Source: Streptosporangiaceae bacterium (GTDB lineage Bacteria; Actinomycetota; Actinomycetes; Streptosporangiales; Streptosporangiaceae). From it: a DNA stretch of 61,847 bases. The translations under genes were made by a program, and so were the position numbers. The notes below the pieces were generated by a model, which ran no database searches, was not told where the DNA came from, and saw only the letters and a program-made list of their open reading frames with translations. The stretch lies in assembly GCA_019245115.1 (NCBI GenBank), contig JAFARZ010000072.1, positions 1 through 61,847 on the forward strand, in the 5' to 3' direction. Numbering within the stretch: position 1 is the stretch's first letter; the number at the start of each line of letters is the position of its first letter. Below, piece by piece: positions 57,501 to 61,847 of the stretch.

Positions 57501-60500
57501 GGCGCCACCATCGACACGGTCACCTTCATCGACGGCCTCAAGCGCACCATCCAGACCAAGAAGAGCACCGCGATCTTCACCGGTGCGAGTTCGGCGCCGC
57601 AGGACGAGATGGTGGTGTCCGGGCAGGTCTCCTTCGACTTCCTCGGGCGCAACACCGCGACGACCTACCCGGTCACCGAGCCGCTCGGCACGCCCGGCGT
57701 CTACAACACCACCGTCGATTCGCAGCGGCCGACCCGGTTCACCTACGACGTGCTCGACCGGCAAACCAGCATCACGCAGCCGGACGGCACCACGACCCGG
57801 ACCACGTACGGGTTCGGGCCGGACCGGTCCGGGACGACGCAGTTCATGACCACGGCCACCGACGCGAACGGTCACGTGAAGGTGACCTTCCGCGATGCCC
57901 GCGACGAGCTGACCGCCGCGGAGCAGTTCCACAACGGCACGCCGGTCTGGACCAGCTACGTCTACGACCCGCTGAAGGAACTCGTCAAGGTCACCGACGA
58001 CCACGGCAACGTCACGACCCAGGCCTTCGACAACCTGGGCCGCATGGTGGCCATGGGCAACCCGGACACCGGCCTCACCCAGATCGTGCTCGACCTGGCC
58101 TCCAACCAGATCGCCAGGATCACGCCGAGCCTGCGTGCCCATGGCAAGCAGATCAGCTATGGCTACGACTTCGGCCGGCTGATCAGCATCAGCTACCCGG
58201 ACAACCCGCAGAACAACGTCAGCTACACCTATGGCGCACCGGGAGCGCCGGACAACGGGGCCGGCCGGATCGTCAAGACGACCGACGCGTCAGGCGTCCT
58301 GCTGGACTCCTACGGCAAGCTCGGCGAGGTCACCAAGGAAGTCCGCACGCTCAGCACCATCGTCGGCTTCTTCCACCCGACCTACATCACGCAGTACACC
58401 TACGACACCTTCGGCCGGCTGCAGCAGATGGTCTACCCGGACGGCGAGGTGCTCACCTACCGCTACGACTCGGGCGGCATGGTCAACCAGGTCACCGGAG
58501 TCAAGGGCCCGAACACCTACACCTACGTCAGCCGGCTCGAGTACGACAAGTTCGGCTCGAAGGCGTTCATCGACTACGGCAATGGAGTCAGCACCACCTA
58601 CTCCTATAACCCGCTGACCCGGCGGCTGGCCAACCTGCAGTCCGCCCCGGCCGGCGGCAGCGACTTCCAGAACATCAGCTACACCTACGACAACGTCGGC
58701 AACCTGACCGCGCTGGCCAACAACGTCGCCATCGAGCCGAACGACGACCTCGGCGGGCCGACCAGCCAGCAGTTCACCTACGACGACCTGGACCGGCTGA
58801 CCGGGGCCACCGGCACGTACCAGTTCGAACAGCTCGGCCAGCACGACACCAACCAGTACAGCCTCAGCCTGTCCTACGACAGCATCGACAACGTCACGTC
58901 GAAACAGCAGGTCAACCAGATCGTCGGACCGTCCGGCGAGAAGTTCACCCTCCCCGATACCACCTACACGTTCAGCTACGCCTACAACGGAGCACAGCCG
59001 AACGCGCCCACCCAGATCGGCGACAAGAACTACACCTACGACGCGAACGGCAACCAGACCGGCTACACGGGCGGCACCCTCGGCCTCCAGCGTCGCGATA
59101 TCGACTACGACGAAGAGAACCGCATCCAGAGCATTAACACCAACGGCCTGGCCGCCCGGTACGTCTACGACGACACGGGCAACCGGGTCATCAAGCGCGG
59201 CCCGGACGGCGAGACCGCCTACGTCAACCAGTACTTCACCGTCCGCAACGGGCTCATCGCCACCAAGCAGATCATCGTCGGCGGGACGCTCGTCACGTCC
59301 AAGCTGGTGGCACATGACGAGGACGTCTTCGAGGACGACCAGCTGTTCTTCCATCCCGATCAGGTCGGCAGCGTCAACTACGTGACCGGCACCCACGGCG
59401 AGGTCCTCGAGCACCTCGAGTACTTCCCCAACGGCGAGACCTGGGTGCAGGAGGCATTCGGCGACGCGGTCGGCAACACCTACCAGTTCGCCGGCAAGCA
59501 GCTCGACCCCGAGTCCGGCTTCTACTACTTCGGCGCGCGCTACTACGACCCCAGGACCGGGATCTTCGAGACCCCCGACCCGGCGCTGGTGCACCGGCTC
59601 GCGAACCTGCCCGAGGACGCGTCCGCGCCGACCACCCTGGACACCTTCGCGGCCGGCTTCCTCAACCTCTACAGCTATGCCGACGACGAGCCGCTCACCG
59701 TCACCGACCCGGACGGCCTTCAGACAAAGACAGACCTCACGACGCAGGATTTGCGGGGCGCGGCCATCAAGGAGGGCTTCGCCTACGGGCTGACCCTATC
59801 CAACCGCGACGACCTGGTGCAGTTCAACCGCGCCGTCGGCCGGGCCTTCCAGCAGCTCGCGCTGGATGTTTTCGGCAACGCGGCATTCGGCCATCCGGCG
59901 ACAGAGAACACCACGGCGGTCACTTCCAACATCAAGGCCTGGCTCTACGGCGGGAGCGGGGATGTGATCCCGGACTGGATAGGCAACGTACAACGGAGAA
60001 CACCAGCCGGCACCCCGATAGGCCCCCCCTTCCTCGACAGCGGTTACGCCGAGGTCAAGGCCGTCGCCGGGACGCTGTACCTCGGGTCAAGCGGCGGCCA
60101 GATCTTCGGCATGGTCTGGAACCTGGGCTTCACGCCGGCCGGCCGGAGCGGTAAAACGCCAGCCGTCCTCCTGCTCCTGACGACCAGCAACACCAGCGTC
60201 AGCTCGTTGGTGACGGGGCTGGCTACCACGATGAACGTCGCGGTCTGGCAGTCGAAGGCATACGCCGTGGCGGACCCCGATCCCACTAACCTCAGCGGAA
60301 TTAAGATCGGCTTCGGGGCAGCCACGCTGCTCAACCCGGGCGCTTACGTGCGTAGCAAGGACCCCGCCGGAATCGCCGCTGACCTCGCCGCCGCCGCAGC
60401 AAGCAACCCTCTCCCCAAGGCAACGGGTGACCTCGCGACCAACGGGACGGGTGAGGGCGTGCTGGTGCCCCGTGGCGCGCAGCCGCCCGGTAACCCGGTC

Positions 60501-60530
60501 CCGCAGACCCTGGACGACCCGCAACCGTGA
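51579..60530 (+). CDS. Secreted SpvB/RHS-repeat polymorphic toxin with candidate PD-(D/E)xK nuclease tail
   Basis: A 2983-residue protein. A Sec signal (LIAALSAVLVVVGLVVASD) opens it. A SpvB-like domain begins near 240 (YPIELPEGRHSQAPALSLSYD, WLGLGWNLSLPAVEVS). VCBS/FG-GAP repeats follow (DLNGDGLPDKVF, DVNSDGLPDLVV, DINGDGLPDLLF). Three related ~95-residue beta modules with GDxxxF/L and SWDP motifs lie between (about 780-1130). YD/RHS repeats run from about 1600, ending in the RHS core (QFAGKQLDPESGFYYFGARY, near 2640). The ~280-residue tail after DPDGLQ should be the toxin. IPDWIGN and YAEVKAV resemble the Asp and ExK of PD-(D/E)xK nucleases. RHS shells encapsulate and release such tails. 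The ATG at 51579 fits signal and GGGAG. Confidence 0.85.
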   Translation: MSRSAARLHRFPSRLIAALSAVLVVVGLVVASDTLRPGGGVAGGSSGRVTSMAALAPQLVAKPGADPVTGAAAKQPACTPAMLPAAGAARAVPGQATRVAHDGAAVEVGGGAVHSAVSITAQSLCATSLARMGQGMANVTAGPRRGYRFLPHMTFAANLRITLPYDPALIPAGESAQDVKTFYYDVQRKQWLALSLVSIDQKAHTVTSTTNHFTDFVNATITVPDHPGVLNNDPTTIKDIKAADPSAGINLIAPPVASGDGSAHLSYPIELPEGRHSQAPALSLSYDSTAVNGSAGPADSWLGLGWNLSLPAVEVSTQWGVPRYDPANETETYMMGSQELTPVANRGPAVPRTAEKVFHPRVEGTFLKIVRHGGDPKSYWWEVTAKDGTREFFGGDPADGPTADSELTDASGNIFEWALRQSVDLDGNTINYSYAHVQDPGVAGGTVMGTNLYPQSINYTGSGGSPGPYTVTFTRDRDLPGYTRRPDVVMSARGGFLQVTADLLKRIDVAFNGQAIRSYTLSYTTGAFNKTLLQSITQLGANGTVFNTHTFGYYNDAQDANGNYNGFSAPAQVNTGNDNVTAGLLGQGQASALSGNLTTTVGGHLYVGFNPVAPTKEGSAGAKVGFDTSSTDGVLAMIDLNGDGLPDKVFRQNGQTFFRLNTTKPGGPVTFSDQAVPLPTLPAISHSSSSSFSAGAEAYFGANVFANQSETTTTSDTYFQDVNSDGLPDLVVNGQVLFNHLDANGIPAFTANSSDTPVPIGSGTVDTSGMGSPPPQSSADDPLVDTLRVWTAPFDGTVNISGDVALIQDTSPGRAQYTAADGVRVAIQQNGTELWNTTIGPNDYTPHTPASVTGLTVHRGDRFYFRSGSVSDGKFDQVSWDPVIAYQNITPATDVNGLDVYTYQASKDFTLAGRPGAIVTAPLTGTVHLAGTFHKAAPTTDDVTVLVLQNGKQVFSQTVPAAQTGDVPVSQDIQVNQGDTLALREKIDSPIDVTQLSWDPQLYYTSSPSGNVTDGNGNPLVQLHPAYDTDLYPADDLNGAPQQAWTVPATGTVHVSPLLVAASGANGTVTFTVKRPGALVFKQPVTITNGAIPDPSFDLPVTAGDQLYFDYSAADPALASQITSESVQVTYSGQASVTVPSALHSATAPGVMPEAYRGWSYVGYNGDGDRATAPVTESDLTQTFSSTSQYDPRTAKAYPFTPSPQDGEWLGPNSDIWVKAGSVSSSRLGAPDLSAAAGGQFSGATAPARVSETSQTAAGGGVSLLSGSADSGSTTSDVDYLDMNGSGFPAVVSNGHIQYPDQTGALEPAAQAVPGFTNARSSNASSANVGVGASPAHFSADSRAQVDDPGHAPEDNTTGSQMVQLGLSGSLGKGESHPQHDLVDINGDGLPDLLFEQNGQLMVSLNLGYSFAPAEPWGTGQLGDGASENGSIGASLGFNDGIYGFAGGVSLSKNKSETSEQLISMTGSGLPDRVINTPSGLQVAFNTGTGFAPPVPWPGAPDGACADNTSVGLAGIDWNTTRICNGDTSLGAGAYFTVGIPLCFLACYVILNPGVDSSQTMGREEGMLRDVNGSGAPSYVSSTSDGQMTVSLNNIGRTNLLKSVTRPLGAIITLDYQLTGNTTDQPTQRWVMSKVSIDPGHPAGAVTQATSYAYSGGTYNRLERMFYGFATVTENVLDTTNGDAVYRTTVRDYDTSSYYTQGLLLRTRVFDAAGHLFTDARQTYLLRDVTTGAEPADPNSTTATEFPMPVRADTASYEGGPTAQKTTFTTQHFDALGNIDQTFQVGDPSPQNDVTTTTSYANCPDTYVMGTPASSVTTGGGTVMRHSEQTVDCATGNVTEVRQFLADGTAAVTDMTYNPDGNLATLTNPANANGQRYQVSYQYDPTVSTYVTQTTDSFGLTSTATADLRFGTSQSQTDANGNTTSYTFDEFGRETSVTGPYQQGTGIATITFEYHPDAAIPWAITHNADVFRGPGATIDTVTFIDGLKRTIQTKKSTAIFTGASSAPQDEMVVSGQVSFDFLGRNTATTYPVTEPLGTPGVYNTTVDSQRPTRFTYDVLDRQTSITQPDGTTTRTTYGFGPDRSGTTQFMTTATDANGHVKVTFRDARDELTAAEQFHNGTPVWTSYVYDPLKELVKVTDDHGNVTTQAFDNLGRMVAMGNPDTGLTQIVLDLASNQIARITPSLRAHGKQISYGYDFGRLISISYPDNPQNNVSYTYGAPGAPDNGAGRIVKTTDASGVLLDSYGKLGEVTKEVRTLSTIVGFFHPTYITQYTYDTFGRLQQMVYPDGEVLTYRYDSGGMVNQVTGVKGPNTYTYVSRLEYDKFGSKAFIDYGNGVSTTYSYNPLTRRLANLQSAPAGGSDFQNISYTYDNVGNLTALANNVAIEPNDDLGGPTSQQFTYDDLDRLTGATGTYQFEQLGQHDTNQYSLSLSYDSIDNVTSKQQVNQIVGPSGEKFTLPDTTYTFSYAYNGAQPNAPTQIGDKNYTYDANGNQTGYTGGTLGLQRRDIDYDEENRIQSINTNGLAARYVYDDTGNRVIKRGPDGETAYVNQYFTVRNGLIATKQIIVGGTLVTSKLVAHDEDVFEDDQLFFHPDQVGSVNYVTGTHGEVLEHLEYFPNGETWVQEAFGDAVGNTYQFAGKQLDPESGFYYFGARYYDPRTGIFETPDPALVHRLANLPEDASAPTTLDTFAAGFLNLYSYADDEPLTVTDPDGLQTKTDLTTQDLRGAAIKEGFAYGLTLSNRDDLVQFNRAVGRAFQQLALDVFGNAAFGHPATENTTAVTSNIKAWLYGGSGDVIPDWIGNVQRRTPAGTPIGPPFLDSGYAEVKAVAGTLYLGSSGGQIFGMVWNLGFTPAGRSGKTPAVLLLLTTSNTSVSSLVTGLATTMNVAVWQSKAYAVADPDPTNLSGIKIGFGAATLLNPGAYVRSKDPAGIAADLAAAAASNPLPKATGDLATNGTGEGVLVPRGAQPPGNPVPQTLDDPQP

Positions 60531-60573
60531 CGAAAGGCCGGGTGCCGGCCGCCATAACGGCGATGATAAGGAC

Positions 60574-61002
60574 ATGCCCGCCCGCCCGAATCAGCCAGGC
60601 CGTCGGCTCTCGCTAGCCGAACGGCTCCCGCAAGGCCGTCAGTTCCCCGCCCACGCCGGGGAACTGACGGCCCAGCTGGGGATCGGCGCGCTGCGCGAGC
60701 TGGACGGTGTCGTGCGCCGGCTCGGCCCCGGCGCGTGCCTGCGCCCCCCCGTGTTCGCCCAGCTCGTCGCCTACGTCGGCGAGACGCTCAAGGCCGGCCT
60801 CGGCGGCGACTGGCAGACGCGGCCGGCCGCCGACGGCACGGGCTGGGAACCGTGGCTGGTGGATGCCAGCGGGCGCGAGCACGCACCCGCCGGCATCGTG
60901 TTCAAGGAACTGACCCAATGGGGCCCCGAGGCTTCGCTCAGCGGAGTCGTGCGCGGCGACCTCATCCGGTACGGCGGACCCGCTAGCCTGCCGCCAGCCT
61001 GA
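60574..61002 (+). CDS. Candidate immunity protein for the RHS toxin
   Basis: A 142-residue soluble protein begins 43 bp after the toxin stop, in the same direction. No signal peptide. Features include FPAHAGELTAQLGIGALRELD, FAQLVAYVGETLKAGLGGDW, WEPWLVDASGREH and GIVFKELTQWG. I do not recognise the family. Position and size match cognate immunity genes that protect the producer from its own RHS toxin. AAGGAC just before the ATG is a modest ribosome binding site. A role apart from immunity cannot be excluded. Confidence 0.6.
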   Translation: MPARPNQPGRRLSLAERLPQGRQFPAHAGELTAQLGIGALRELDGVVRRLGPGACLRPPVFAQLVAYVGETLKAGLGGDWQTRPAADGTGWEPWLVDASGREHAPAGIVFKELTQWGPEASLSGVVRGDLIRYGGPASLPPA

Positions 61003-61023
61003 CGATTGCTCTCGCCGCCCCCC

Positions 61024-61123
61024 GCTCCTCGGACCACCCGGGGAACAAGCACCACCGCCGTTCGGGCACCCCGGCTCCTCGGATCACCGGGGGAACAAGC
61101 ACCACCGCCGTTCGGGATAAAAG
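61024..61123. repeat. 50-bp tandem direct repeat, two copies
   Basis: Units at 61024-61073 and 61074-61123 share GCTCCTCGGA, CACC, GGGGAACAAGCACCACCGCC and GTTCGGG, diverging at their last ~8 bases. The core ACCACCGCCGTTCGGG recurs at about 50655-50670 upstream of lsr2. It follows the candidate immunity gene and could stem from slippage. Confidence 0.8.
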
Positions 61124-61275
61124 CGGTTTTAAAGGGCCCTGCGGAGATGGCTTGCACGCGTTTCAATAATGCGCGCAAGCGGCATGTCGGGCATGTCGTA
61201 TTTGCTAGAGTGCGCTGGCCCGCGCGGTGAATTACGCGTATCGGCACGTAACGGGACACATGGGCCGACCGCCTT

Positions 61276-61350
61276 GGGAAGAAAAGAGCCTTCTGGAAGA
61301 AAAGGCGCCGGAAACCAGCGCCCTATCCTCCGGGAAGCTCTTTTCTTCCC
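61276..61350. repeat. Nested palindromic intergenic repeat, copy D
   Basis: GGGAAGAAAAGAGCTTCC-type outer arms (GGGAAGAAAAGAGC with GCTCTTTTCTTCCC) enclose GGAAGAAAAGG and the inner GGCGCCGGAAACCAGCGCC, which has one mismatch versus copies A and B. It is the best-paired copy on the outside. Confidence 0.85.
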
Positions 61351-61847
61351 ACGTCGTCCACCGCAGCCGCCTTCATATAACGGCCATATCGCAGCAAATA
61401 GGCCGCCTACCACGACGCGGGCAAACCGATTTGTTTTGGAACGGCTCAACTTTCCGGCGCCCCGTGGGTAGTCGCCCGCCCAGGCCATGGGACAACTACG
61501 CCTTCCCTCACAAATCGCCCGCACTACCCGCCGACCGACGTGGTCCGCCTGCGACTGACCCGAAAATGGCCCGCGATCTTCGCCCCGCGCGACCTTCCCT
61601 GCGAGACGAGTTGGCTTGTCACCCGGTCCCGGCTGACATATCACCCGGTAGCGCTAGGCAAAGCCGCGCATTCCAGGGCGAGCAATCGGCGTAGCGGGTG
61701 ACATGTGCGACGACGTAGCGGGCAATGCCGGTGAATTGCGCCCGCCTGGCTAGTGCCGCGACCGGTTATGTTTGCCCCCGTCCGCCCCGTAGATCCGGTG
61801 CGGGGGCAGCCGGAGACGTGCCGTTTTTTTGAAGCCAATTTCCTGAG
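61351..61847. other. Right-end stretch, no gene supported
   Basis: Open frames here are short, overlap on both strands and lack ribosome binding sites. GACATATCACCCGGTAGC (about 61635) and GTAGCGGGTGACATGTGC (about 61692) form an imperfect inverted pair about 40 bases apart. A T-run (CCGTTTTTTTG) is near 61823. A gene may start beyond the right edge. Confidence 0.6.

Noticed and set aside
55554..58142. 862-codon leftward frame inside the RHS gene
   Set aside because: Val/Gly/Arg-rich mirror of the YD repeats; no signal or domain.
61129..61644. Leftward frame near the right end
   Set aside because: It crosses the palindromic element and the 50-bp repeat region, with no domain or ribosome binding site.

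Overview
This 61.8 kb window is a high-GC actinomycete chromosome segment. Evidence is the strong GC codon bias, many GTG starts, ATGA/GTGA gene overlaps, an Lsr2 gene, CrgA, a class E sortase, and the cell-division block fhaA-fhaB-pstP-rodA-pbpA-pknA-pknB next to tRNA-Leu(CAG). That block normally sits near oriC. The order DUF5324-like / ppiA / rhomboid / crgA / srtE suggests a Streptosporangiales-like or Frankia-like lineage, but I cannot name a genus.

Layout. (1) 1-4805: the tail of a Pro/Ala-repeat protein, a 379-bp palindrome-rich segment bounded by 15-bp direct repeats, then an operon of a dimethylglycine/sarcosine-dehydrogenase-like flavoprotein with etfB and etfA, its probable electron acceptor. 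(2) 4783-12553: a nucleotidyl-cyclase-like gene and a FxSxx-COOH cyclophane RiPP locus: FxsT-like NB-ARC/TPR protein, FxsB radical SAM/SPASM enzyme, HEXXH protein and precursor. It has two oddities: a six-residue tail after the FxSxx motif, and a membrane-anchored extension on FxsB with its own ribosome binding site. (3) 12940-16174: a polytopic membrane protein, and a TetX-like FAD monooxygenase divergent from a TetR regulator with an operator-like site between them. (4) 16207-23728: glgX-treY-treZ, converting glycogen-type glucan to trehalose, with a convergent MFS transporter. (5) 23815-31115: PLP-dependent D-amino-acid-lyase-like enzyme, aldonolactone-oxidase-like enzyme, alpha/beta hydrolase with a decayed P450, and a stand-alone HerA-type ATPase. 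(6) 31675-34723: secreted DUF5666-like protein, a DnaA-box cluster, an MptB-like mannosyltransferase and a DUF5324-like protein. (7) 34816-46684: conserved envelope and division block. (8) 47059-61847: IS1182-type insertion sequence, ZIP transporter overlapping lsr2, a coiled-coil RD-repeat protein, and a 2983-residue secreted SpvB/RHS toxin with a candidate C-terminal nuclease and a downstream candidate immunity gene.

Several repeat families are visible. One is a four-copy, ~75-80 bp nested palindrome in intergenic DNA (26.5, 31.1, 49.1 and 61.3 kb). Another is a G-run/C-run hairpin found in intergenic DNA and also in frame inside treY and the mannosyltransferase gene. There are also hairpins built on TTGTGACAA-like or ATGGCACATTCA-like arms. 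No CRISPR array or rRNA was found, and only one tRNA. All functions are read from motifs and context; no database search was run.
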